Positions 1 to 7,999 of a DNA stretch of 64,000 nucleotides are shown one piece after another. The translations under genes and the position numbers were made by a program. The notes beneath the pieces are model-generated. The model saw only the letters and a program-made list of their open reading frames with translations, did not search any database and was not told the DNA's origin. Origin of the DNA: Maribacter flavus (GTDB lineage Bacteria > Bacteroidota > Bacteroidia > Flavobacteriales > Flavobacteriaceae); contig NZ_VUOE01000002.1 of NCBI RefSeq assembly GCF_008386635.1, forward strand, positions 434,001 through 498,000, written 5' to 3'. Within the stretch, counting starts at the first letter, position 1. Every line of letters begins with the position of its first letter.

Positions 1-119
1 GAATCTTAAGAAAATTGTAAAGTTTACAATCCATCATGGAAAATCTACAATTGGGTATTTCTTTTTATAAATTGCGGTATCGTTCATGGAAATTTGAACA
101 GCAAATTAATGTTTACCCA

Positions 120-539
120 ATGAAATGTCTTATTACCATCATCTGTATTTTTTGGTTGAGCTTAGGGATGGCGCAAACCGCCACCATGGGCACCATAGAA
201 CTGGAAATTACTGGGATGGAAAACGACGAAGGGCAGATGTTGGTGGGACTTTACAATTCTGAGGAGGGTTGGTTGCTAAAGCCATTTAAGGGCGCTTTCG
301 GAAAAATAGCTAATGGGGTCACCACAGTTATTTTTAGGGATATTCCAGAAGGGGTTTATGCCATTTCCGTGTTTCACGACAAGGACAACGACGGAAAGCT
401 AAACCGGCTTTTTGGACTGCCTACTGAACGTTTTGGAGCTTCCAACAACGCACCTTCAAGATTTGGTCCCCCAAGATGGCGGGACGCAAAATTTCAGCTA
501 TTGGGCGGAACATTGAAACATTCAATTCAAATTCACTAA
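120..539 (+). CDS. DUF2141 secreted protein
   Basis: A 139-residue protein with a Sec signal peptide (MKCLITIICIF...LGMAQ) and the pattern of DUF2141: a GQMLVGLYN strand near the start of the mature chain, the acidic FHDKDNDGKLN loop, and the closing GLPTERFGASNNAP segment. The open frame extends upstream to base 36, but those 28 residues would bury the signal peptide, so the ATG at 120 is chosen. The function of the family is unknown; it is found mainly in exported proteins of Bacteroidetes and proteobacteria. It ends 12 bases before the next gene and probably belongs to the unit that runs into the LytS/LytR genes. Confidence 0.85.
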   Translation: MKCLITIICIFWLSLGMAQTATMGTIELEITGMENDEGQMLVGLYNSEEGWLLKPFKGAFGKIANGVTTVIFRDIPEGVYAISVFHDKDNDGKLNRLFGLPTERFGASNNAPSRFGPPRWRDAKFQLLGGTLKHSIQIH

Positions 540-551
540 AAGCTGTTCAAA

Positions 552-1175
552 ATGAAAAAAATTATCACACTGCTGCTAGTAGTGCTTACTACTAGTGCCT
601 GGTGCCAAGATCAATTTACCAAAGGAATGGAAAAGGCCTTTACGCTTTGGGGCGAGGGCAAGTCCATGGAAGCTTCCAATCTTTTTGAAAGAATAAGCAA
701 TGCGGAGCAAGATAATTGGCTGCCCTATTATTATGTAGCACAAATCAATACCATCAACTCCTTTGGCGAAAAGGACGAAAGTAAATTGAAACAGCAATTG
801 GAAAAGGCCCAACAGTTTTTGGACATCGCCAAGCGGATTTCGCCCAATAACCCAGAGATTATGGTCCAACAGGCCATGCTTTATACGGCATGGATCGCCT
901 TTGATGGGGCTACCTATGGAATGACCCATTCTGCCAAGGTTGTCTCCCTATACAATGAAGCTTTACGCATTGCGCCGGATAACCCTAGGGTGGTGTTTTC
1001 AAAGGCGGAGTGGGACATGGGATCCGCAGCTTATTTTGGTCAGGATACCGCCCCATTTTGTAAGGATGTGGAAAGGTCCTTGGAACTTTTTGCTAACTTT
1101 AAGCCTAAAGGTCCTTTTTATCCCAATTGGGGGGAGGACAGGGCGAAGCAAACCCATGAAAGTTGTAATGGATAA
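552..1175 (+). CDS. Secreted TPR-like helical repeat protein
   Basis: A 207-residue protein with a clear signal peptide (MKKIITLLLVVL...SAWCQ). The rest is helical and reads like two or three degenerate tetratricopeptide units: ALxLWxxGKxxEA at residues about 25-45, a run ending RISPNNPEI at about 95-105, and EALRIAPDNPRVVF at about 135-150. It is likely a periplasmic scaffold or binding protein; no catalytic motif is visible. Only 9 bases separate it from the histidine kinase gene, so the two are almost certainly cotranscribed, which suggests a role near that sensor. Confidence 0.85.
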   Translation: MKKIITLLLVVLTTSAWCQDQFTKGMEKAFTLWGEGKSMEASNLFERISNAEQDNWLPYYYVAQINTINSFGEKDESKLKQQLEKAQQFLDIAKRISPNNPEIMVQQAMLYTAWIAFDGATYGMTHSAKVVSLYNEALRIAPDNPRVVFSKAEWDMGSAAYFGQDTAPFCKDVERSLELFANFKPKGPFYPNWGEDRAKQTHESCNG

Positions 1176-1184
1176 TGTTGTGCG

Positions 1185-2549
1185 ATGGAAGCATCAAAAG
1201 ATTTGGGACAGGAGAGTAAGTTTTCTATTGAAACCATCAGGAAGGTTTTAAGGATAAGCTTGTATATTACGCTAGGTATTTCTGCAATCAATATCATTTT
1301 CGCCCTGCAGAATGGTATTGTATGGAAGCATGAATTGCAGGATGTGGCGATTACCTTCGTATATGCCTTCACAATTACCGCATGCAATATCCTTTATAAT
1401 GACTTCCTTTCCGAAAAATTCAGTTGGGAAACCCAAACGCAAAAACGGCTATGGTTTGGAGCTGTGGGATCTATACTCCTTACGGTACTTTCCTATGGCC
1501 TTGCAAGGATCTTTGTAGAAGTAGGTTATTTTGGGAATAGTTTTCAGGAATTTTTGAGGAACGAAGACTATGCAACCTATTTCTATACCTTGCTCATCGC
1601 TATTTTGGTATCGGCGATATTACATGCCTTTTATTTTTATAAGGCCTTACAGGACAGCAAAGTTAAGGAGCAAAAGGTAATAGCTGGGACGGCATCGGCG
1701 AAGTTCGATGCCTTGAAGAACCAGTTGGACCCCCATTTTCTATTCAATAGTTTGAACGTTCTTACAAGTTTGATCGAGGAGGACCCGGACCAGGCCCAAA
1801 AGTTCACCACGTCGCTTTCCAAGGTCTATCGATATGTATTGGAACAAAAAAACAAGGATTTGGTTTCCGTAGATGAGGAGTTACAGTTCGCCAAAACTTA
1901 TGTTAAGCTATTGAAAATGCGTTTCGAGGACAGTATCGTTCTGGATATTCCGGAAAATGCCTCCAATCCAGAGGCAAAAATCGTTCCGCTCTCCCTGCAA
2001 CTATTACTTGAAAACGCCGTAAAGCACAACATAGTAAACGCTTCAAAACCTTTGCATATAAGGATTTTCGAGGAAGACGGGAATTTAAAGGTAACAAATA
2101 ACCTTCAGGAAAAACAGGTGGTCAAGAAAAGCAGTGGTGTTGGCCTACAGAATATTCAGCAGCGCTATGAACTTTTGAGCCACCGAAAAATGGAAATCCA
2201 TAAAACCGACGGTAATTTCACCGTAGAACTTCCAATGTTGACCCAAAAAGTTTCCATTGTGGAGACCCAAGAGGAATTCATCGAGGACAAGCGCTATCAG
2301 AAGGCAAAGGAGAAAGTGGAAAATATCAAAGGCTTCTACGGGAACCTTATAGCCTATTGTATCGTTATTCCATTTATGGTCTATTTGAACCATAAGACCA
2401 CAAGCTTTCCTTGGGTGATATTTCCGGTTGTTGGATGGGGTTTTGGTCTGTTGACCCACGGTATGGAGGTTTTTGGCTATCACCCTATTTGGGGGAAACG
2501 TTGGGAGGAGCGCAAGCTCAAGGAGCTTATGGACAAGGATGATTTCTGA
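1185..2549 (+). CDS. LytS-type sensor histidine kinase with C-terminal 2TM domain
   Basis: A 454-residue membrane kinase. Four hydrophobic segments occupy roughly residues 22-150. A His_kinase (PF06580) domain follows, with QLDPHFLFNSLNVL around His184, the predicted phosphate acceptor. The ATPase part has the N-box LLLENAVKHN and the glycine box GVGLQNIQQRYE. The last ~90 residues (about 366-454) are a complete 2TM domain: RYQKAKEKVENIKGFYGNL, two membrane segments, then WGKRWEERKLKELM. That tail is homologous to the four small proteins encoded next. The kinase presumably phosphorylates the LytTR regulator at 4134. The stimulus is unknown. Confidence 0.93.
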   Translation: MEASKDLGQESKFSIETIRKVLRISLYITLGISAINIIFALQNGIVWKHELQDVAITFVYAFTITACNILYNDFLSEKFSWETQTQKRLWFGAVGSILLTVLSYGLARIFVEVGYFGNSFQEFLRNEDYATYFYTLLIAILVSAILHAFYFYKALQDSKVKEQKVIAGTASAKFDALKNQLDPHFLFNSLNVLTSLIEEDPDQAQKFTTSLSKVYRYVLEQKNKDLVSVDEELQFAKTYVKLLKMRFEDSIVLDIPENASNPEAKIVPLSLQLLLENAVKHNIVNASKPLHIRIFEEDGNLKVTNNLQEKQVVKKSSGVGLQNIQQRYELLSHRKMEIHKTDGNFTVELPMLTQKVSIVETQEEFIEDKRYQKAKEKVENIKGFYGNLIAYCIVIPFMVYLNHKTTSFPWVIFPVVGWGFGLLTHGMEVFGYHPIWGKRWEERKLKELMDKDDF

Positions 2550-2756
2550 TGCTTTCCTTGATGGATACCTTCATACTTCCATGGAAAATTCTTATTTACA
2601 GACATCGTTTTCCATCCCTACCGTTCCGGATGACAGTTTATCCTTCAAATTGTACAATTGGGTAAACCACTTTTTCAAAACCCCTGATAATCCCTGAAAT
2701 TTGATATATCAATAAAAAATAACCGGAAGAAATACATTCCTAAAAATGAAAAAATT

Positions 2757-3035
2757 ATGGAAAATACAAGCGATTACAGATACCGAAGGGCCAAGGAAAA
2801 AGTGGCCGAAATCAAAGGTTTTTATGGCAATTTACTGGCGTATTGCCTCGTCATTCCGTTTTTGATATATATCAACTATCAAACTACCAGTTTTCCCTGG
2901 GCCTTCTTTCCCGCTTTTGGTTGGGGCTTGGGTTTGTTGGGCCATGCGGCCAATGCCTTTGACTATAACCCATTTTTTGGAAAGGACTGGGAACGAAGAA
3001 AATTGGAAGAGTTTATGAAGAACGACGAACTTTAA
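2757..3035 (+). CDS. 2TM domain protein, copy 1
   Basis: A 92-residue protein made only of a 2TM domain (PF13239): a charged amphipathic start (RYRRAKEKVAEIKGFYGNL), two membrane segments joined by a loop with SFPWAFFP, the GWGLGLLGHA motif, and the tail NPFFGKDWERRKLEEFM. It resembles the C-terminal domain of the upstream kinase closely, down to the shared ...IKGFYGNLxAYCxVIPF stretch, which suggests it arose by duplication of that domain. It lies 207 bases after the kinase stop, the largest gap in this cluster. Its biochemical role is unknown. Confidence 0.9.
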   Translation: MENTSDYRYRRAKEKVAEIKGFYGNLLAYCLVIPFLIYINYQTTSFPWAFFPAFGWGLGLLGHAANAFDYNPFFGKDWERRKLEEFMKNDEL

Positions 3036-3083
3036 GGAAAACGGTATCTTTAAGGTAACCGAAGAATCAACAAACGTAACGTC

Positions 3084-3386
3084 ATGAATAACAGAGATCA
3101 AGAATCAAAATACTTTAGGGCCAAGGAACGGGTTGAAAACATAAAAAAGTTTTATACAAGTGCACTATCCTATGTAATCTTCATTGGCTTTTTGGCCGGA
3201 CTAAATTATTGGCTGAACGAATGGAATTATCCGTGGTTTTTGTGGGCCGCTTTCGGGTGGGGCATAGGGCTGGTTTTCCAAGGAGTAAAAGCTTTTGGAT
3301 TTAACCCGATTCTAGGAAAGAATTGGGAAGAACGTAAAATTAACGAACTGATGCGGGAAGAGGAGGAACAAACAAAATGGAAGTAA
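3084..3386 (+). CDS. 2TM domain protein, copy 2
   Basis: A 100-residue 2TM protein. It has the same plan as its neighbours: KYFRAKERVENIKKFYTS, first membrane segment, NYPWFLWAAFGWGIGL, second membrane segment, then NPILGKNWEERKINELM and an acidic end (REEEEQ). It sits 48 bases after copy 1 and its stop overlaps the start of copy 3 (TAATG or a 10-base overlap, depending on the start used), so translation of the two is probably coupled. Its function is unknown; it may interact with the 2TM tail of the kinase. Confidence 0.9.
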   Translation: MNNRDQESKYFRAKERVENIKKFYTSALSYVIFIGFLAGLNYWLNEWNYPWFLWAAFGWGIGLVFQGVKAFGFNPILGKNWEERKINELMREEEEQTKWK

Positions 3387-3721
3387 TGGAAAGAGATCAA
3401 AACAAAATTGAAAGGGCTAAAGAACGGCTTAAGGAACTAAAGGGTTTCTACTGGCATTTGGCTGCATATATTGGAGTGAACACATTTATTACCATTTCCA
3501 CCATCATTGGTAGGATGGGAAGCGGGGCGGATTTTTGGGATGTCCTGGATTTTGGAAGTTTTTCTATCTGGTTTTTTTGGGGCATAGGCCTATTTTTCCA
3601 TGGGATGAAAGTGTTTTCCTATAACCCGCTATTTTCAAAGGAATGGGAGAAACGACAGATTCAGAAATTTATGGAAGAGGATAAGCGTGAAGCTGAAAAA
3701 TTCGGTAGGCATGGAAGGTAG
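3377..3721 (+). CDS. 2TM domain protein, copy 3
   Basis: A 114-residue 2TM protein: IERAKERLKELKGFYWHLAA, a membrane segment, a longer loop than its paralogues (about 15 extra residues containing GRMGSGADFWDVLDFG), IWFFWGIGLFFHGM, then NPLFSKEWEKRQIQKFM and a charged tail. Two starts are possible: ATG 3377, inside the previous gene, or ATG 3386, which overlaps the previous stop as TAATG. The end overlaps the start of copy 4. Its role is unknown. Confidence 0.88.
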   Translation: MEVMERDQNKIERAKERLKELKGFYWHLAAYIGVNTFITISTIIGRMGSGADFWDVLDFGSFSIWFFWGIGLFFHGMKVFSYNPLFSKEWEKRQIQKFMEEDKREAEKFGRHGR

Positions 3722-4091
3722 TCTAAAACAATCGGAGAAATATAAAAAGGCGCAACGACAGGTGCAGCAGATCAAAAAATTCTACAGTCATCTAAGAGTG
3801 TATATCATTATAAATGCTCTTTTGATAATCGTTAAATTGAACCTATTTAATTGGTTCAAAGGTGAATATGATTGGATGCAGGACCCAAACTTTAGTGGTT
3901 GGGTAAGTTGGAACGTTATAGGAACTCCCATACTCTGGGGAATAGGTTTATTGGCCCACGCACTCTATGTTTTTAGGTTTAAATCGAAATCATGGGAGGA
4001 ACTAAAGCCTACATTCATCAAGAATTGGGAGAAAAGGCAAATGGAAAAATTTTTGAGAGAAGAGGAAGAGAAAGGTTCAATGAGAGAGTAA
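3711..4091 (+). CDS. 2TM domain protein, copy 4
   Basis: A 126-residue 2TM protein, the most diverged of the set: KYKKAQRQVQQIKKFYSHLR, a membrane segment, a loop with KGEYDWMQDPNFSGW, WGIGLLAHAL, and a tail NWEKRQMEKFLREEEEKG that keeps the W-E-x-R pattern. The frame is open back to a GTG at 3687, but the ATG at 3711, overlapping the stop of copy 3, is the better start. It is followed 42 bases later by the response regulator. Its role is unknown. Confidence 0.87.
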   Translation: MEGSLKQSEKYKKAQRQVQQIKKFYSHLRVYIIINALLIIVKLNLFNWFKGEYDWMQDPNFSGWVSWNVIGTPILWGIGLLAHALYVFRFKSKSWEELKPTFIKNWEKRQMEKFLREEEEKGSMRE

Positions 4092-4133
4092 GAGTTATTT
4101 TTTTGAACTATAAATTTTTGAATTAACACTCGT

Positions 4134-4889
4134 ATGAACGTAATTATTATCGAGGACGAAAAACCGGCTGCCAGAAGACTTGGCCGGTTACTAGGGGAGC
4201 TGGATGTGGCCGTTTCCACAATGTTACATTCGGTGGAGGAATCCATTGCTTGGTTTCAAGAAAACGAGCATCCCGATCTTATTTTTTTGGATATTCAATT
4301 GTCCGATGGTCTTTCCTTTGAAATTTTTGATGCAGTGGATGTAAAAAGTGCCATCATCTTTACAACGGCCTACGATGAATACGCCCTTCAGGCCTTTAAG
4401 CTCAATAGTATAGATTACTTGCTAAAGCCCATTGACGATGAGGAACTGGAGAGCGCCGTAAAAAAATACCGAAACCTAAAACCCGAAGCCAAGAAATTAA
4501 GTTTGGATTTTGAGGATATCAAAAAGCTACTGGTAAATCCGTTGGAGCGTGAGTACAAAAAGCGTTTTACTGCCAGGGTTGGTCAGCATTTAAAGATTAT
4601 AAATGCCGATGAGGTAGAATGCTTCTACAGTGAGAATAAAGGTACATATGCTGCCACTTCAGATGGTAGGAACTATCTACTGGACACCACCTTGGAAAAT
4701 CTGGAGGAGGAACTCAAACCCGATACTTTCTTTAGGGTGAGCCGCAAATTTTACGTGAACATAAACTATATAAAGGACATTATTTCCTACACCAATTCGC
4801 GCTTACAAATCAAACTCAATTCCTTTTCGGAGCAGGAAATCATTGTAAGCCGGGAACGCGTAAAGGATTTTAAGCTGTGGTTGGAGTGA
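4134..4889 (+). CDS. LytTR response regulator
   Basis: A 251-residue two-domain regulator. The receiver (residues 1-120) has the acidic pocket IIIEDE, the phosphoacceptor Asp53 in LIFLDIQLSDG, the switch threonine in FTTAYDEYAL, and the conserved lysine in LLKPID. The C-terminal half (about 150-251) is a LytTR DNA-binding domain, with FYSENKGTYA, RVSRKFYVNINYIKDI and a basic end. It is the obvious partner of the kinase at 1185. LytTR proteins bind pairs of short direct repeats about 21 bases apart; such a pair occurs at 9414-9447 in this window, though that link is only inference. Confidence 0.93.
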   Translation: MNVIIIEDEKPAARRLGRLLGELDVAVSTMLHSVEESIAWFQENEHPDLIFLDIQLSDGLSFEIFDAVDVKSAIIFTTAYDEYALQAFKLNSIDYLLKPIDDEELESAVKKYRNLKPEAKKLSLDFEDIKKLLVNPLEREYKKRFTARVGQHLKIINADEVECFYSENKGTYAATSDGRNYLLDTTLENLEEELKPDTFFRVSRKFYVNINYIKDIISYTNSRLQIKLNSFSEQEIIVSRERVKDFKLWLE

Positions 4890-4983
4890 GTGGAAAGTGA
4901 AAAGTTCAAAGTGAAAAATTAAAAGTGATTTTTTGCTTAACGCTTACTGCCAACTGTTACTGCCAACTGACAACTGCCAACTG
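4890..4983. repeat. Low-complexity mosaic repeat, copy 1
   Basis: The gap between two convergent genes consists of short imperfect repeats. AAAGTGAAAAGTTCAAAGTG-type words run to about 4927, and from 4948 there are three copies of CTGCCAACTG with 3-4 base spacers. The 34 bases at 4894-4927 match, in inverted orientation and at 28 of 34 positions, bases 28209-28242. No T-tract terminator or promoter is visible. Confidence 0.7.
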
Positions 4984-6177
4984 TCACTCCTCATTCTCCA
5001 CCCGGTTCTCATCAAATGCAGAGGGTAATAGGGTAGGAATCAGCTTAATAAAAATAGGTAAAAGGATAGCGCCCCCAGGAAGCAGGAAGATGGCCAGGGA
5101 CGGTATACTCTTAAAAATATCCAGCAATTGGGTTTGCACCTTTTTCTTTTCCTCTTTCGTAAGGTCCCTTACGGTGGATTTTGAAAGCAAGGACACCAAC
5201 TCGGCACTTCCGGAAAGTTCCTTGAGTAATCGCTTTTTGTTCCTTAGAATTAAACGGTTGACCAGTCTGGACATACTGTCGTAGAACTTTATGGCCATAT
5301 TATGGTCCTGCAAAAAGGGAATGGTTTCCTTGTTGGAATTTATAAAATTGGAAACATGCGCCAAGGAATTTTTTATGGTGTGGGCATCTAATTGGAGGTC
5401 CTTTCCTAGGATCTTTATGAACTCGGACTCCATAAATTCCAGGGATCCATCTTCCCAAACCGTTAAACATGCCAGTTTCAAAAGATACCTTTTTTCCCAT
5501 AGGTCATCATTTGTAAGCAACTGGTTTCTATAAGAGTTATCAAACTTTTGTGAATCACCATCGATAAAGGTCAATGACGAGGCCAATAATTGCGCCAGCT
5601 TTTTATCCTTTTTGTTCTTCCGCTTGGAAGTCAGGGCATGATAAGTAATGTTGATGGCAAGATATTCCAGCCGTTGTGCATGTTTTTTAATACCCTTTGC
5701 ATGTATTAGATACCTTTTAAATAGCAGCAAATCAATGAATAGGAGGGAATTCGTAATGGAACTATTGAAGGTTTTGCTGATAATATTATCCTCAAGATAC
5801 ACCCTTGAATCCAGAATTTTCTCAAGTTTTGAGGAGGTTTTGCTTCCGGAGAAGAGTTTTCCCAAAAAAGAAACTTTATTGACTTCCAAGGTCTCGTAAA
5901 ACCGAAATATCTTTTCAAGAAAATCTTGAAAATCGGTTTGTGGCTGTGCAATTTTTAAGGTGAAATAGAGCGCGGTCAACAAATTAATCTTGGCCTTTTC
6001 ATCCTCTGAAAACTCATGCTCCGGGGTAATGAAATCTGGGAAACCCGTGTTGATGCCATACGCAAAGCCCCAACTATTTAGGTCCTCGAATAAAATATCA
6101 AAACTGGTGTATCTCCCATCGTGGTATTTTACCAGAGAGCCAAACTTATCTATCCAGCCGTTTGCCGATGGGTTCAT
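4984..6177 (-). CDS. LETM1-related (biofilm-associated type) protein
   Basis: A 397-residue protein. The C-terminal ~80 residues carry a LETM1-like segment: VRDLTKEEKKKVQTQLLDIF followed by a hydrophobic stretch with LLPGGAILLPIF and ending PTLLPSAF. The first 300 residues are mostly helical and charged, with no motif I recognise. The architecture fits the LETM1-related biofilm-associated protein described in Flavobacteriia; mitochondrial LETM1 is a cation-exchange factor, but a transport role here is unproven. The frame is open to 6210; the ATG at 6177 (MNPSANGWIDKF) is the more natural start. It converges on the LytTR gene with a repeat-filled gap. Confidence 0.75.
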   Translation of the reverse strand: MNPSANGWIDKFGSLVKYHDGRYTSFDILFEDLNSWGFAYGINTGFPDFITPEHEFSEDEKAKINLLTALYFTLKIAQPQTDFQDFLEKIFRFYETLEVNKVSFLGKLFSGSKTSSKLEKILDSRVYLEDNIISKTFNSSITNSLLFIDLLLFKRYLIHAKGIKKHAQRLEYLAINITYHALTSKRKNKKDKKLAQLLASSLTFIDGDSQKFDNSYRNQLLTNDDLWEKRYLLKLACLTVWEDGSLEFMESEFIKILGKDLQLDAHTIKNSLAHVSNFINSNKETIPFLQDHNMAIKFYDSMSRLVNRLILRNKKRLLKELSGSAELVSLLSKSTVRDLTKEEKKKVQTQLLDIFKSIPSLAIFLLPGGAILLPIFIKLIPTLLPSAFDENRVENEE

Positions 6178-6408
6178 TTTGTTTTTATTGCGAGGTGGCA
6201 AAGTTAGCAAATTACCAATTCTGTTCCTTCGTCAAAATTGTTACACAATTTGTTCTATGGGCTAACCCAGAAAATAATAAATCAAATTGCTTCTGTTCCT
6301 TTTAAGAGATTGATATCGGGAATATATTAAGAATACTTTAACATTTAAAAGCAAACTTCTAATATTCAGTTCCGTAGGTAAGGTTGATTTAATCTAAAAA
6401 CTTTAATT

Positions 6409-7119
6409 ATGAAAAACAAAAATCTTATTACCGGTCTTGGGGTATTGTCCCTCATTGCGGCTCTCTTAGTAGCTGCGGACCACATCGATGCTCCGGATTC
6501 TATGGGAACCAGTGCTGATATTGCCGATTATTACGCTTTTGAGCCATCCTTGGGCTCGGACAACACGGTGTTTGCCGTAGACCTTCAGTCGAATGTACTG
6601 CCTGATTTGGCCTATGGTACCTTCGATGAAAATGTGTTGACCGAAATCAATATCGATACTAATGGGGATTTAGTTGAAGACTTGGTTATACAAGCGATTC
6701 CTAGGGACGGAAAAATGTATTTCTTTGGTCCTGTTGCCCCAACTACCACAGGAACTAGCGGTCAGGTAATGGTCGATAGTCCTTTGGGTTCCGTTGATAT
6801 TTCTACTGATACGGCCATCGTGGAAACGACTTCCAGTGGTGTTTCCCTATTTGCAGGGCCAAGGCAGGATGCCTTCTTTTTTGACTTTTTTCAATTCAAT
6901 GCGGTCATAGGTGGAATGGCACCTGAAGGATTTAAGCCTGCCGGAGACCCCAATTCAACTGAAGATGATGACACTACAGCGGTCGATACCTTTGATGGGG
7001 CCAATACCATGTCCATCGTAGTAGAAATTCCCAACACCATGTTGGGGGAAACAACGGCAACAAATGCCTTGGGCTTAACGGTTTACAAGACTTGGGTGAC
7101 TACCAATGCAAAACAGTAA
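6409..7119 (+). CDS. DUF4331-type secreted protein (N-terminal-like)
   Basis: A 236-residue exported protein: a signal peptide (KNKNLITGLGVLSLIAALLVAA) leads directly into the DUF4331 opening motif DHIDAPDS, followed by DIADYYAFEP. Later parts match the family (FFFDFFQFNAVIGG, and TMSIVVEIPNTMLG). Family members are usually much longer, about 400-550 residues, with a second half containing an RxGxPxxN segment. That half is absent here and appears in the next gene. Function is unknown. The next gene starts 25 bases downstream, so the two are one operon. Confidence 0.82.
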   Translation: MKNKNLITGLGVLSLIAALLVAADHIDAPDSMGTSADIADYYAFEPSLGSDNTVFAVDLQSNVLPDLAYGTFDENVLTEINIDTNGDLVEDLVIQAIPRDGKMYFFGPVAPTTTGTSGQVMVDSPLGSVDISTDTAIVETTSSGVSLFAGPRQDAFFFDFFQFNAVIGGMAPEGFKPAGDPNSTEDDDTTAVDTFDGANTMSIVVEIPNTMLGETTATNALGLTVYKTWVTTNAKQ

Positions 7120-7144
7120 TAACGAACGCTAAAAAAATAAAAAG

Positions 7145-7915
7145 ATGAAACTAAATAAAATAAAGTTCTTGTTCCTTACGGTCTGTACCGTTTTAACACT
7201 GGTAGCCTGTAACAACGATGATGATTTTACTCCTCCAATGGCCAATGCAACGTGCGATGATGGTATCATGAACGGAGATGAAACGGCTGTTGATTGCGGG
7301 GGTTCCTGCACACCTTGCGAAGATGGAATGGGTCCTATGATGCCAGATTTCTCAGGAACCTACGTGCAGATAGACTTTATGGGAAGGCCGGGGATTAATA
7401 CAGTGTTGAGCGCTGATGACGAAACAAAAAATGCGCACAACATGGCCATACCTTCTCAAATGGGCGCCATGTTCCAAGCTGGTTTTGAGGCTAGATTGGA
7501 AGCCTATCATGACGTGTACGCCAATCTTTTGGGAGCTAACCCAGATGATGTTAACTATGAACCCAATATCCTTGGTTTGGATGCGGCCACGCTTACCGGA
7601 TATTTGGCTGCCGATGTGTTGGAAGTAGCTCCGGATCTGCCAACGACCTACTTTGATCCAGGAACCGATAATGATATGGATGGAAGAATTTTGGTGCCAG
7701 ATGGTGACGAAGTTGCATTGACCGGTAGAAGGCCTCAGGATGATGTAATCGATGTTTCCCTGATTTTATTGTTCGGTGGTATGGAAGGCGATCGCTTTAG
7801 TGGTCAGGACATTGATATGGACGGAACACCAGATTTGCCAAGATTGACCTCGGACGGGGTTGGCCTAACCGCGGACATAGCTACAACATTCCCTTATTTG
7901 GGAGCTCCTGAATAA
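7145..7915 (+). CDS. DUF4331-like lipoprotein (C-terminal-like)
   Basis: A 256-residue lipoprotein: the leader ends in the lipobox VLTLVAC. After it comes a short cysteine motif (CDDGIMNGDETAVDCGG, then SCTPC), a linker type common in flavobacterial surface lipoproteins. The rest resembles the second half of DUF4331: YVQIDFMGRPGINTVL, a helical region, and a calcium-loop-like end (DIDMDGTPDLPR). Together with the preceding gene it may make up a split DUF4331 pair, one soluble and one lipid-anchored. A hairpin terminator follows at 7937. Confidence 0.8.
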   Translation: MKLNKIKFLFLTVCTVLTLVACNNDDDFTPPMANATCDDGIMNGDETAVDCGGSCTPCEDGMGPMMPDFSGTYVQIDFMGRPGINTVLSADDETKNAHNMAIPSQMGAMFQAGFEARLEAYHDVYANLLGANPDDVNYEPNILGLDAATLTGYLAADVLEVAPDLPTTYFDPGTDNDMDGRILVPDGDEVALTGRRPQDDVIDVSLILLFGGMEGDRFSGQDIDMDGTPDLPRLTSDGVGLTADIATTFPYLGAPE

Positions 7916-7936
7916 AGACTATGAAAAAGAGGAGCG

Positions 7937-7966
7937 AGGGGGAGTTTAAAACCTCCCCCTTATTTT
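7937..7966 (+). terminator. Intrinsic terminator
   Basis: An 8-bp stem AGGGGGAG/CTCCCCCT with an 8-base loop is followed by TTATTTT. It lies 22 bases after the DUF4331-like lipoprotein and 34 bases before the TPR lipoprotein, so it should end or attenuate the DUF4331 transcript. Confidence 0.75.
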
Positions 7967-7999
7967 AAAATTCTAAATGACAATCCAAATAAACAGATT

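Noticed and set aside
36-119. In-frame upstream extension of the DUF2141 gene
   Set aside because: It would place 28 non-leader residues before a clear signal peptide; the ATG at 120 is preferred.
6301-6345. TTG with 21-base spacer to TACTTTAA as a DUF4331 promoter
   Set aside because: The -7 box deviates at two of six fixed positions, too weak to list.
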